Shown: positions 7,336 through 15,997, counted from the first letter of the stretch. The stretch: 43,070 nt of DNA from Actinomycetales bacterium (GCA_015654475.1 JAATGV010000034.1:1-43070), one strand, 5' to 3'. Made by a program: numbers and translations. The notes: generated by a model from the letters alone, not told the origin.

Positions 7336-8475
7336 ATGGCAGTACAACTCAAAGGAATCACGTGGGGACATAGCCGCGGCTTCTCATCGATCGTAGGAGT
7401 CACTCAGCGGTATTCGGAAATGTACGAGGGATTCGACATCACATGGGACAAGCGTTCGCTAAAAGACTTCGAGAGCAAGCCGATTAGCGAACTCGTGGCG
7501 GAATACGACCTGCTTGTGATCGACCATCCTTGGGCAGGATACGCTGTGCAGCACAATGTGTTGTTGCCACTGAACCAGCTTCTACCAGAGGAATACCTGA
7601 AAGACCAAGACGAGAATTCCGTGGGCGCATCTTTCCGGAGTTACGACTTCGACGGGTTTCAGTCGGCGCTTGCCATTGATGCCGCCTCTCCCGTCAGCGT
7701 GTGGCGTCCCGATCTAATTGCAAGGGAAGACGTTCCGACCACATTTGCTGAGGCAGTAGAACTGGCAGATGAGGGCAAGGTGATCTATGCAGCGACACCG
7801 ATCTACCTGCTTATGGATTTCTATGGCTTTTGTAATACGGCCGGAGGAAAGCTCTTTGACGAGTCTGATCCGGAACACGTTGTCGATAAGGACACCGGGG
7901 TCGCGGTTCTTCGCGATATGCGCAGACTCGCAGCCGGTTGCCCGGAGGTGATTTTCGAATCGGATACCATCCGGTTGCATGAGATCCTATCGACTTCGGA
8001 CAGGTACAGCTACTGCCCGTTCGTCTACGGTTATGTGAATTATTCTCGCCGCGGCTACGCTGCTCATTTGCTGAAAGCTGGCAACATCGTCAGTTATGGA
8101 CGCAGACTTCTCAGCGGGGTGCTTGGCGGCACGGGATTGGCGATCTCCGCTAGCACCAAACACCCTGAAGAAGCTGCCAAGTTTGCGATGTACGCTGCCA
8201 GCGGCGAAATTCAAAGCACCTTGTACGTCGACTGCGGAGGGCAGCCGGGGCACCGGAAGGCGTGGCTGGATCAGGAATGCAACCGGGCAACACTCGACTT
8301 CTTCAAAGATACGCTGCAAACACTTGATGCGAGCTACCTGCGCCCCCGCTACAACGGATACCTCAGATTTCAGGACCATGCTGCCATCCACATCCAAAAA
8401 TACGTGCGAGAAGGAGGGAACCCTGAGAAAGTGCTTGAGTTGCTAGATGAAATCTACGTGGCATCCAGGGGCTGA
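7336..8475 (+). CDS. Solute-binding-protein-like protein without signal peptide
   Basis: Protein of 379 residues with the layout of family 1 extracellular solute-binding proteins (type II periplasmic-binding fold): YDLLVIDHPWAGYA, WRPDLIA, a central TPIYLLMDFYGFCNTAGG and the late GGTGLAISASTKHPEEAAKFAMY segment. The N-terminus, MAVQLKGITWGHSRG, is polar: no signal peptide, no lipobox cysteine, no twin arginine. The start is firm (ATG at 7336, GGAGAGGA upstream; the previous stop is 50 bp away). No ABC permease or ATPase gene is in the window. It should therefore be cytosolic and may act as an enzyme or ligand sensor. MqnA and MqnD, cytosolic enzymes of this fold, are precedents. The next gene follows after 2 bp, so it belongs to the CoA-transferase module. 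Confidence 0.8.
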   Translation: MAVQLKGITWGHSRGFSSIVGVTQRYSEMYEGFDITWDKRSLKDFESKPISELVAEYDLLVIDHPWAGYAVQHNVLLPLNQLLPEEYLKDQDENSVGASFRSYDFDGFQSALAIDAASPVSVWRPDLIAREDVPTTFAEAVELADEGKVIYAATPIYLLMDFYGFCNTAGGKLFDESDPEHVVDKDTGVAVLRDMRRLAAGCPEVIFESDTIRLHEILSTSDRYSYCPFVYGYVNYSRRGYAAHLLKAGNIVSYGRRLLSGVLGGTGLAISASTKHPEEAAKFAMYAASGEIQSTLYVDCGGQPGHRKAWLDQECNRATLDFFKDTLQTLDASYLRPRYNGYLRFQDHAAIHIQKYVREGGNPEKVLELLDEIYVASRG

Positions 8476-8477
8476 GA

Positions 8478-9662
8478 ATGATGGAAGGAACCCGCGATAC
8501 GCTGCCATTGGCCGGCCTTATTGTCTTAGATTTTTGCCAATACCTCGCTGGGCCGTCAGCGGCAATGCGTTTAGCCGATCTGGGGGCGCGCGTCATAAAG
8601 GTCGAAAGACCTGGGAAGGGCGATGGTTCGCGATCCTTGGCATTGGAGGGGCTCTTCTCCGATGGAGACTCCGTCAACTTCCATGCCATCAATCGCAATA
8701 AGGAAAGCATCGCCCTCAACACCAAGGAACCGAAAGGTCTGGCGATGGCCAGGCGGCTGGTCGCGCAGGCGGATGTCCTAATTGAGGCTTTCCGCCCGGG
8801 AGTCATGGATAAGTTGGGCCTAGGGTACGAGGCAATCAAGGAAATCAACCCTCGAATCGTCTATGCCTCGGTCAGTGGATACGGAAGGACGGGGCCTTGG
8901 GTTGGTAAGCCTGGTCAGGATCTGCTCGTACAGTCGCTATCTGGACTTGCGTGGCTCAACGGAGACGCGGACCAGCCCCCGATGCCATTCGCGCTTTCCT
9001 TGGCCGACTCTTATACCGGTGTCCACGTCGCCGAGGGCATTCTCGCCTGCCTTATTCGTCGCGTGACAACTGGAGAGGGCGGACGGGTAGAGGTCAGCCT
9101 GTTGTCGTCGATTCTCGATATGCAATTTGAGGTCATCACTACATACCTAAACGACGGTCATCGGCTGCCGCAGCGCAGTGCCCTGCACAACGCACACGCT
9201 TACCTGGCTGCCCCCTATGGCATATACCCGACTCTAAACGGGTATATTGCGTTGGCCATGAGCCCCGTATCCCGCGTGGGCGAATTGATCGGCTCCGCAG
9301 TTGTTGCGGGGCGCACCAATCCAGACGAGTGGTTCACTGATCGCGACAAAATCAAGCAGGATATTGCGGTGGTCTTGGAGAAGGAGACGAGTGAACACTG
9401 GCTTTCAATCCTCGAACCTGCCGGGATTTGGTGTTCTGACGTCTACACGTGGGAACAGTTGACGGAATCCGCGGCGTTCAAAGCCTTGGACTTTCTCCAA
9501 GACGTGGCGCGTGACGATAGCGCGAGGCTGATCACTACCAGGTCGCCGATCAACTTCGTGGGCGAGGGCATCCCTGCATCCAAACCAGCGCCGCGATTGG
9601 GCGAAAACACCGAAGCCATCATTCGAGAGTTCGATTTGGACAACCTAGGAGAGCAACGATGA
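8478..9662 (+). CDS. CaiB/BaiF (family III) CoA-transferase, copy 1
   Basis: Acyl-CoA transferase of 394 residues, normal family length. It has the N-terminal VLDFCQYLAGPSAAMRLADLGA segment, the KVERP motif and the catalytic Asp148 in GKPGQDLLVQSLSG. Family members move CoA between carboxylic acids through an aspartyl-CoA thioester. It begins 2 bp after the binding-protein-like gene and overlaps the next CoA-transferase by 4 bp (ATGA), so the two are made together. It is clearly paralogous to that neighbour. Two ATGs (8478 and 8481) are adjacent. The acid acted on is unknown; a sugar acid or a hydroxy acid derived from the aldolase products is inferred from context. Confidence 0.9.
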   Translation: MMEGTRDTLPLAGLIVLDFCQYLAGPSAAMRLADLGARVIKVERPGKGDGSRSLALEGLFSDGDSVNFHAINRNKESIALNTKEPKGLAMARRLVAQADVLIEAFRPGVMDKLGLGYEAIKEINPRIVYASVSGYGRTGPWVGKPGQDLLVQSLSGLAWLNGDADQPPMPFALSLADSYTGVHVAEGILACLIRRVTTGEGGRVEVSLLSSILDMQFEVITTYLNDGHRLPQRSALHNAHAYLAAPYGIYPTLNGYIALAMSPVSRVGELIGSAVVAGRTNPDEWFTDRDKIKQDIAVVLEKETSEHWLSILEPAGIWCSDVYTWEQLTESAAFKALDFLQDVARDDSARLITTRSPINFVGEGIPASKPAPRLGENTEAIIREFDLDNLGEQR

Positions 9663-10798
9663 AACCGCTCGAAGGAATCACGGTTCTCGACCTTGGACAG
9701 TTCCTGTCCGCGCCATCGGCTACTCTGCGTCTCGCCGATTTGGGAGCGCGAGTGATCAAAGTAGAAAGGCCTGAGATAGGAGATATCTGTCGCACCCTAT
9801 ACATCTCTGATTGCGTTCTGGATGGGGACAGCTCGTTGTTCCACGCGATCAATCGCAATAAGGATGCGGTCACTCTCGATCTCAAGGACGCGGGCAGTCG
9901 TCCGGCCCTGGAACGCCTCATTCGAGCAGCAGACGTGATGGTGGTCAACTACCGTCCAGGGGTGGCGAAGCGCCTTGCCGTCGACTACGAGACCGTCGCT
10001 GGAATAAATCCGTCTATCGTCTATGGCGAGATTACGGGATACGGAACAGAGGGTCCGTGGGTCGGGAAGCCGGGCCAGGATCTGTTGGCTCAAGCCTTAT
10101 CGGGCATCTGCTGGCTAAACGGCAACGCCGATCAGCCTCCGACGCCATTGGGATTGTCCGTGGCCGATCTTTTTTCTGGCCAGATACTGGTCCAGGGAAT
10201 TCTTGCCGGAGTGCTACGCGCCAAGCTCTCTGGGAAGGGTGCTCATGTTCGCACGAGCCTGCTTGAGGCACTTTTGGATGTACAGTTCGAAGCATTCACC
10301 ACGTACTTGAACAATAATCGGAAACTGCCACAGCGCAGCAAAATCAATAATGCGAATGCGTACATTGATGCTCCATATGGAATATATCCCACGTTAGATG
10401 GGTACCTGGCCATCGCGATGATACCGGTCCCGAGCCTCGGAAGACTAATTGGGTGCGATGCGCTCGGGGCTTTCAGCGATCCAACGAGCTGGTACTCCCG
10501 TCGTGACGAAATCAAGCGGATCCTTGCCGATTTCTTGGTGAAGCAGGCTACCGGCCATTGGCTCTCAATACTTGAACCCGCTGATGTGTGGTGTGCGGAC
10601 GTGCTTACATGGGACATGCTCATGCAAACCAAGGCGTTCGCTGAACTTGACATGGTCCAGAGGGTGAGTCGGCCAAATGGGTTCTCGCTCGAGACAACCA
10701 GTATTCCGATTCAAATTGACGGCGAGCGGTACAAATTCCCACGTGCAGCGCCTGCGATTGGGCAAGACAATCAGGCGGTTCTTGGCAAAGTCAGCTGA
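9659..10798 (+). CDS. CaiB/BaiF (family III) CoA-transferase, copy 2
   Basis: Second CoA-transferase, 379 residues, with catalytic Asp141 in GKPGQDLLAQALSG. Long stretches match copy 1, such as LADLGARVIKVERP, FHAINRNK and APYGIYPTL, so the pair arose by tandem duplication. Both keep the catalytic aspartate. A heterodimer, or two enzymes working in opposite directions (CoA on, CoA off), are both possible. Start ATG at 9659 overlaps the previous stop by 4 bp, with GGAGAG upstream. Confidence 0.9.
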   Translation: MKPLEGITVLDLGQFLSAPSATLRLADLGARVIKVERPEIGDICRTLYISDCVLDGDSSLFHAINRNKDAVTLDLKDAGSRPALERLIRAADVMVVNYRPGVAKRLAVDYETVAGINPSIVYGEITGYGTEGPWVGKPGQDLLAQALSGICWLNGNADQPPTPLGLSVADLFSGQILVQGILAGVLRAKLSGKGAHVRTSLLEALLDVQFEAFTTYLNNNRKLPQRSKINNANAYIDAPYGIYPTLDGYLAIAMIPVPSLGRLIGCDALGAFSDPTSWYSRRDEIKRILADFLVKQATGHWLSILEPADVWCADVLTWDMLMQTKAFAELDMVQRVSRPNGFSLETTSIPIQIDGERYKFPRAAPAIGQDNQAVLGKVS

Positions 10799-10868
10799 CA
10801 ACGGTTCTGATTAGGCTCGCGGACAACCAACCATCTATAGCAAGGACAGATCGATAAGGAGATTTCTC

Positions 10869-11327
10869 GTGGATGAGAAGGCCTACTACTTCGAGGATTA
10901 TCAGCTTGGAGATGAGCGTGTGACTGGTGGTCGCACCATTACTGAGGCGGATTTCGTTATTCATGCCGGGCAAACCGGTGATTTCTTCCCGCATCATATG
11001 GATGCGGAGTTCGCAAAGACCACCGATTTTGGGCAACGGATAGCGCATGGAACCCTCACCTTCGCCATCGGCGTAGGGCTCACTGCGTCGTTTATCAATC
11101 CAGTTGCCTTCTCCTACGGCTACGACCGGCTGCGGTTCACTGCACCCGTGTTTATTGGTGACACAATCCATACCAAGGTGACGATCCACGAAAAGAAGGA
11201 CGCCAAAAAGCCGGGTCAAGGGATAGTCACCGAACGTCTCCAAGTGATAAACCAGCGCGGCGAGCTTGTAATGGTTGCCGACCACTTGTTGATGTGTCAG
11301 AGAAGAGAACCCGGGTCTAACGCATGA
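10869..11327 (+). CDS. MaoC-family (R)-specific enoyl-CoA hydratase/dehydratase
   Basis: Single hot-dog-fold domain of 152 residues. The hydratase signature D-x(4)-H is present in [10 protein letters not shown] (Asp38, His43), followed by [15 protein letters not shown], the usual substrate-tunnel strand. Family members add or remove water across the 2,3-bond of acyl-CoA thioesters, which fits the two CoA-transferases just upstream. Start: GTG at 10869 with AAGGAG 7 bases before it; the gap to copy 2 is 70 bp. It is the last gene of the block, and GC content rises just after it. Related proteins act on mesaconyl-CoA and itaconyl-CoA, but no C-C lyase of those pathways is here. Confidence 0.88.
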   Translation: MDEKAYYFEDYQLGDERVTGGRTITEADFVIHAGQTGDFFPHHMDAEFAKTTDFGQRIAHGTLTFAIGVGLTASFINPVAFSYGYDRLRFTAPVFIGDTIHTKVTIHEKKDAKKPGQGIVTERLQVINQRGELVMVADHLLMCQRREPGSNA

Positions 11328-11438
11328 TCTTATGACGGTCCTTGCCAGGCAGTACTCTTCCTTGCGACGCTACCCATTAGCCTCCCCCTTCCTCGACCAA
11401 AACATCACAACCTCGCGAAGACATGCAATAATCTGCGT

Positions 11439-11804
11439 GTGGATGCAGATACGCAGGTATTCGGGCTCGACCCGGACCCTCAATATGTCGAACTCGCTGT
11501 CGAGGTGTTCGCCATGCTCGCCGACGCGACCCGGGTGCGGCTGATTCTGGCCCTTCGGCGTAACGGAGAGCTATCGGTGAACCACCTAGCCGACATCGTC
11601 GGGAAGTCCTCGGCGGCGGTGTCGCAACATCTTGCGAAACTGCGCCTGGCGAGGATCGTCTCGACCCGTCAGGACGGGCAGCGAGTGTTCTACCGGCTGG
11701 AGAATGAACATGCGTCGCAGCTCGTCTCGGACGCGATCTTCCAGGCTGAGCACACCCTCGGTGGTATACCCCGCCACCACCAGGGTGAGGCGGACCCGGC
11801 ATGA
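11439..11804 (+). CDS. ArsR/SmtB-family metal-sensing repressor
   Basis: Winged-helix repressor of 121 residues. The recognition helix lies in VGKSSAAVSQHLAKLRLARIV (about 54-74). The C-terminal helix holds His91, Glu104, His105, His113 and His114 and there are no cysteines, so a Zn/Ni/Co-type His/Asp/Glu site is more likely than a Cd/As thiolate site. The only in-frame start covering the domain is GTG at 11439, with no clear ribosome site, so a leaderless message is possible. Its stop overlaps the CDF exporter start by 4 bp (ATGA), the usual sensor-exporter arrangement. Confidence 0.9.
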   Translation: MDADTQVFGLDPDPQYVELAVEVFAMLADATRVRLILALRRNGELSVNHLADIVGKSSAAVSQHLAKLRLARIVSTRQDGQRVFYRLENEHASQLVSDAIFQAEHTLGGIPRHHQGEADPA

Positions 11805-12883
11805 CTACACACAACCACGATCATCTCCACCACGACGCTCGTGAGCACGACGAGACCACGCACATCCACAATCACGACGACGCTCATACTCACCAGCATG
11901 AGCATGAGCATGCCGGTCATGATCACGGCGGGGAGCATGGGCACACTCATCCGACCGGGTTTAAAGGCTTTCTGCACGGCCTCTTCGTCCCGCACTCCCA
12001 CGACGCGTCCGATTCGATCGACAACGCTCTGGAGGCGAGCACGGAAGGAATCCGTGCGCTGAAAATCAGCCTTCTCGTGATGCTCGCCACCGCGGTCGCG
12101 CAGGCCGTGATCGTAGCGTTCTCTGGCTCAGTGGCGCTACTGGCGGACACGATCCACAACTTCTCTGATGCTCTCACTGCCGTCCCGCTGTGGATAGCGT
12201 TCGCCCTCTCCCGGCGGAAGGCGACCCGTCGCTACACCTACGGCTATAACCGGGCGGAGGATCTCGCCGGTCTATTCATCGTCGCCATGATCGCACTTTC
12301 CGCGGTCATCGCGGCGTGGGAGGCTATCGGCAGGATCATCCACCCAAGACCGATCGAGAACATCTGGTGGGTGGTCGCCGCAGGCGTCGTCGGATTCCTT
12401 GGCAACGAGGCCGTCGCGATCTACCGCATCCGAGCCGGGCAAAGGATTGGCTCCGCCGCCCTCGTCGCTGACGGCATCCACGCCCGCACCGACGGCTTCA
12501 CTTCCCTCGCCGTCGTTCTTGGCGGCATCGGCGTCCTCCTCGGGTTCCCTCTCGCTGACCCGATCGTGGGACTGCTCATCTCCGCGATGATCGTGGTCCT
12601 CCTGGTCGGCACCATCCAGTCCGTCGGTCGTCGGCTCATGGACGGAATCGAGCCCGAACTACTCGACAAGGCAGAACATGCTCTCGAGCATGTCCCCGAG
12701 GTTGGCAGCGTCGACCAGGTTCGACTCCGCTGGATCGGGCATCGCCTCCACGGCGAAGCCATCATTCGGATTCCCGACGTGTCGCTGACGGAAGCGAACC
12801 GGATCGCCGCCGCTGCCGAAGACTCCGTCAAACGGCACCTGCCAAACGTTGACGACATGGCCATCCGTACAATCGCCCAATGA
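11801..12883 (+). CDS. CDF-family metal cation exporter, His-rich N-terminus
   Basis: Cation diffusion facilitator of 360 residues exporting Zn(II) or a similar ion across the cytoplasmic membrane. Residues 1-70 are strongly His/Asp-rich, with repeated HxH and HEHEH patterns: a metal-binding or buffering tail. Six membrane segments follow. The two transport half-sites have the HxxxD form (DTIHNFSD and DGIHARTDG), typical of zinc members. A C-terminal cytosolic domain (about 280-360) ends the protein. It is translationally coupled to the ArsR-type gene. Confidence 0.93.
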   Translation: MTTHNHDHLHHDAREHDETTHIHNHDDAHTHQHEHEHAGHDHGGEHGHTHPTGFKGFLHGLFVPHSHDASDSIDNALEASTEGIRALKISLLVMLATAVAQAVIVAFSGSVALLADTIHNFSDALTAVPLWIAFALSRRKATRRYTYGYNRAEDLAGLFIVAMIALSAVIAAWEAIGRIIHPRPIENIWWVVAAGVVGFLGNEAVAIYRIRAGQRIGSAALVADGIHARTDGFTSLAVVLGGIGVLLGFPLADPIVGLLISAMIVVLLVGTIQSVGRRLMDGIEPELLDKAEHALEHVPEVGSVDQVRLRWIGHRLHGEAIIRIPDVSLTEANRIAAAAEDSVKRHLPNVDDMAIRTIAQ

Positions 12884-13065
12884 TTCTGTCGTGACTCGGA
12901 AGCCCTGGCAGCTCACAAGCCCAGATAGGTTGAAATCGGTCGTCGTCGCCAAACTCGTTGCCGGCTTCGGATAGATAACGTCCTTTCCTCAGCTCCGCAC
13001 AGCCCACTCCCAGGATTCGGGAGGCAGGCGCGCGGTTCACCAGAGGGAAGAACGGACTCGTCCGC

Positions 13066-13452
13066 TCAGCTGGCGCGACGCTCGCGCGCGGTTGCGCATG
13101 CGATACAGGTCGACACCTCTGGATGGGCCGCAAGACGGGCCGCAGCTATCGGGTTACCGCAGTCGACGCACATCCCATAGACGTAGGCCGCGAGCCGGCC
13201 GAGTGCGGCTTCGACCTCAGAGATCGATTCCTCAGCCGCGGCGAGTTCCGCCTTTGCGAGGGACCACTCATAGGAGAGGGTGGTCCCTTCTGGGTCGTGC
13301 TCGTCGTCCATGACAGCCCCCGAGCGTTCTTTGAGCACCTCCGCGATCTTCGCCTGTGCTGCCGCGCGCGCGGCCTCCGCCTCGGTGCGTAACATCTCGA
13401 GCCGGGCGCTAACGGAATCTCCAGGGGAGATCGACGCCGTGCCCCCAGTCAT
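13066..13452 (-). CDS. DksA/TraR-type zinc-finger protein
   Basis: Protein of 128 residues from ATG 13452 (the open frame reaches 13536 without a better start). A coiled-coil segment (about 15-90) precedes a C-terminal C4 zinc finger with CVDCGNPI and CIACATA, the DksA/TraR layout. DksA-type proteins bind the RNA polymerase secondary channel; many actinobacterial relatives are uncharacterised. It lies 76 bp downstream of the pyruvate oxidase gene on the same strand and may be co-transcribed. The 182 bp to the converging CDF gene shows no clear terminator. Confidence 0.85.
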   Translation of the reverse strand: MTGGTASISPGDSVSARLEMLRTEAEAARAAAQAKIAEVLKERSGAVMDDEHDPEGTTLSYEWSLAKAELAAAEESISEVEAALGRLAAYVYGMCVDCGNPIAAARLAAHPEVSTCIACATARERRAS

Positions 13453-13528
13453 GGCGTCGATCCTAGGAATCCCGGGTCCCAACACAGAATCAGCGACCGC
13501 GGTCGAGAGGTGGCCGGAACCGTGCCGA

Positions 13529-15280
13529 TCAGGCACTCACCGCCGAGTTCTCGCGCTCCAGCCAGTGGTCGAGCGCCTTGAGGGAGTGCGCCTGGTACTT
13601 CTCCTGGAACTCCGTCACGGCCTTCGGATCATCATGCTCAGAAAGGTGCATGTACATGGTGGTCAGTGGCATGGCCCCAGTCATGTTGACGTCGATCACA
13701 GCAGGTTTGCGAGCAGCCTTCGCAGCCGCGAACGCCGCGCGAGCCTCGTCGAGGGTGTTGACCGTGTAACCGACGGCACCCATCCCTTCGGCGACCTTTG
13801 CCCAGTCCGCGTCGATGAGGTCGACGCCGGAGAGGGGCTGATGCGAGTCGTCGCGTTGCTCGGCCTCGATGAAGCCGAGCGTGCGGTTCGAGAACACAAC
13901 GTTGATGACCGGGAGGCCGTACTTGACCTGGGTGAGTATCTCCTCGTTGAGCATCGCGAAGCCGCCGTCGCCGCTCAGGCTGTACACCGTCGCGTCGGGG
14001 TACTCGAGTTGGGCGGCGAGTGATGCTGGCACCGCGAATCCCATGGTGGCGTGCCTGCCGGAGGTCGCCCACTTGTTCGTTGGGACGAGGTGGGCAAGCC
14101 GTGCGAAGTTGATATTCACGTTGCCGACATCGATGAGGAAGACATCATCAGGGTTGGACTGCTGGTTGATGATGTCGAATATCGGTTCCGGCCGTAGGGG
14201 TTCGCTCGTGTCTTCGGCAAACGAGGTGACCCACTCGTCCCAGTTGTTCCTGTTGGCGAGGCTCGCGCGGTAGAACGCAGAGCCGGGCAACTCGTCGCTT
14301 GCATCGATGATGGCCCGCAGTGCGAGCTTTGCGTCGGCGAGAATCGGGACCTCGATCGGGAATCGTTTGCCGAATTTCTCGGCGTCGACATCCACCTGGA
14401 TAATGCGCTTCCCTGGCGCGACCATCTTGGAGGCGAATGGGATGTCGTTGCCAACCCAGAGGATGACGTCGGCGGCGTCGAGCGCCTCGACTGCAGGTTT
14501 CGTGGCGACCCGGCCCGCGGATCCAAGGTAGGCGGGGAAGCTGTCTTCGATGATGCCCTTGCTTGGGTGGGTTGCGATGACAGGAAGCTTGAGCTTGTCG
14601 GAGATCTCGATGATCTCGTCATGCGCTGCGCGCGCTCCGAGCCCGAAATAGAGCAGGGGGGCTTTGGCGTCGGCGAGCAGGGCAACTGCCGCGGCGACTT
14701 CCCGAGGATCGGGGGTCGGATGGATAGGCCTCCGGTAGTAGGCGGCGGTGCTCGGCAGATCGTCGTCGATCTCTGCCCACGCGAGGTCCTTAGGGATGGT
14801 GATGACTGCGGGTCCGCGATGGGTGTATGCCTGGCGGATCGCCTCGTCAATGAGGCGGGGGAGACCCTCGGCAGTGGTGGCGGTGCGGTTGTAGACGGCC
14901 ACGTCAGCGAATATCGGCTCCTCGTCCATCGCCTGGAAATAATCGATGTTCATGAATGCTGTCGGTACCTGGCCGACCAGGGCAAGCATCGGCACCTGAT
15001 CTTCGCGTGCGTCGTAGAGCCCGTTGAGCAGGTGCACCGCACCGGGGCCGGACGAACCGAAAGTCACGCCAATGCGCCCGGTGAGCTTCGCCTCGGCGCT
15101 TGCGGCGAGCGCGCCCGCCTCCTCGTGCCGTACTTGGATGAACTCGATGTTGTTACGCTCCTCGTGCAACGCGTTCATCATTGAATCGAAGGATCCTCCG
15201 GGTAGCCCGTAGATGTGCTTCACCCCCCAACTCTCGATCACCTTGAGTGCCAGGACTCCTGCTTGAATCTTGTCGGACAC
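13529..15280 (-). CDS. Pyruvate oxidase, thiamine-diphosphate dependent
   Basis: TPP/FAD enzyme of 583 residues, close in layout to the phosphate-dependent pyruvate oxidase of lactobacilli: pyruvate + phosphate + O2 to acetyl phosphate + CO2 + H2O2. The catalytic glutamate is in RHEEAGA, the TPP-Mg motif is GDGGFAMLNEE, and the C-terminal EKYQAHSLKALDHWL resembles the Lactobacillus tail. Start: GTG 15280 preceded by GAAGGAA at 5 bases; an ATG 15 codons upstream lacks a ribosome site. The ubiquinone-type PoxB is the alternative, but the membrane-binding C-terminus of E. coli PoxB is not evident. The divergent neighbour is an acylphosphatase, which could act on acetyl phosphate. Confidence 0.88.
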   Translation of the reverse strand: MSDKIQAGVLALKVIESWGVKHIYGLPGGSFDSMMNALHEERNNIEFIQVRHEEAGALAASAEAKLTGRIGVTFGSSGPGAVHLLNGLYDAREDQVPMLALVGQVPTAFMNIDYFQAMDEEPIFADVAVYNRTATTAEGLPRLIDEAIRQAYTHRGPAVITIPKDLAWAEIDDDLPSTAAYYRRPIHPTPDPREVAAAVALLADAKAPLLYFGLGARAAHDEIIEISDKLKLPVIATHPSKGIIEDSFPAYLGSAGRVATKPAVEALDAADVILWVGNDIPFASKMVAPGKRIIQVDVDAEKFGKRFPIEVPILADAKLALRAIIDASDELPGSAFYRASLANRNNWDEWVTSFAEDTSEPLRPEPIFDIINQQSNPDDVFLIDVGNVNINFARLAHLVPTNKWATSGRHATMGFAVPASLAAQLEYPDATVYSLSGDGGFAMLNEEILTQVKYGLPVINVVFSNRTLGFIEAEQRDDSHQPLSGVDLIDADWAKVAEGMGAVGYTVNTLDEARAAFAAAKAARKPAVIDVNMTGAMPLTTMYMHLSEHDDPKAVTEFQEKYQAHSLKALDHWLERENSAVSA

Positions 15281-15730
15281 GTCTATTCCTTCTTCCGTTC
15301 GTCTGCGTGTGAGCACCGGCCCCATTGCTGCCGACTCACAGAGGAACTAACCGATCGCGGCGGAAAATAATTTCTGTATGGCGCGTTTCGTTATTCTTTG
15401 GCATCTTCCTACAATGGCAGGGTCGTGAGGGGTCGTTGAGGATGTGCGTGGTTTATGCAACCTACTAGGTACTGGCTGCGGAACCCGATGGATATCTCAT
15501 CTCGATCTCGTATTTGAGCGGCAGGATGCCCGGAGTGCGGCCACCGGCAGTGAGGCGAGTTCCGCCCCGGAGCGAACACCAACAGCACCCCCCCTCGGTG
15601 CTTGCCCGAAAGCGGTCGTGCTCGACGCATACTGCATCCCGCTCGACGTGTGAAGGCCCTCTCCGCGGGTGTCTTTCGTATCGATCCTGTGACCCCCGCC
15701 CGTTGGATCGTATTCGTGCATGATGGATGT
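15281..15730. other. 450-bp divergent intergenic region, no gene recognised
   Basis: The gap between the pyruvate oxidase and acylphosphatase starts must hold both promoters. Short open frames exist on both strands, but none has a ribosome site or a recognisable product. I see no clear operator or RNA structure. Confidence 0.5.
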
Positions 15731-15997
15731 GTGACGATACGTAAACATGTCACCGTGTATGGCAGGGTTCAGGGCGTGGGCTTCCGGTTCGCCGCGGTCT
15801 CCGAGGCCGAGCGGCTTGGCCTGGCGGGCTGGGTGCGCAATTGCCCCGATGGCACGGTCGAGGCTGAGGTGGAGGGCGGGAGCGAACCTGTTGCCGCGAT
15901 GATCGAATGGCTGGGGCACGGCCCCCGCTGGGCGTCGGTGACGCGTGTCGATGTCCGCGATATTGCGCCACGGGGCGACACGGGATTCACAATGTAG
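15731..15997 (+). CDS. acyP: Acylphosphatase
   Basis: Small alpha/beta sandwich enzyme of 88 residues that hydrolyses carboxyl-phosphate bonds such as acetyl or carbamoyl phosphate. Both catalytic residues are visible: Arg in VYGRVQGVGFRF (phosphate loop) and Asn in GWVRNCPDG. The length and the C-terminal aromatic/hydrophobic end fit the family. GTG at 15731 is the best start; the open frame continues 129 bases upstream but without family similarity. It is divergent from the pyruvate oxidase whose product would be acetyl phosphate. Confidence 0.92.
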   Translation: MTIRKHVTVYGRVQGVGFRFAAVSEAERLGLAGWVRNCPDGTVEAEVEGGSEPVAAMIEWLGHGPRWASVTRVDVRDIAPRGDTGFTM

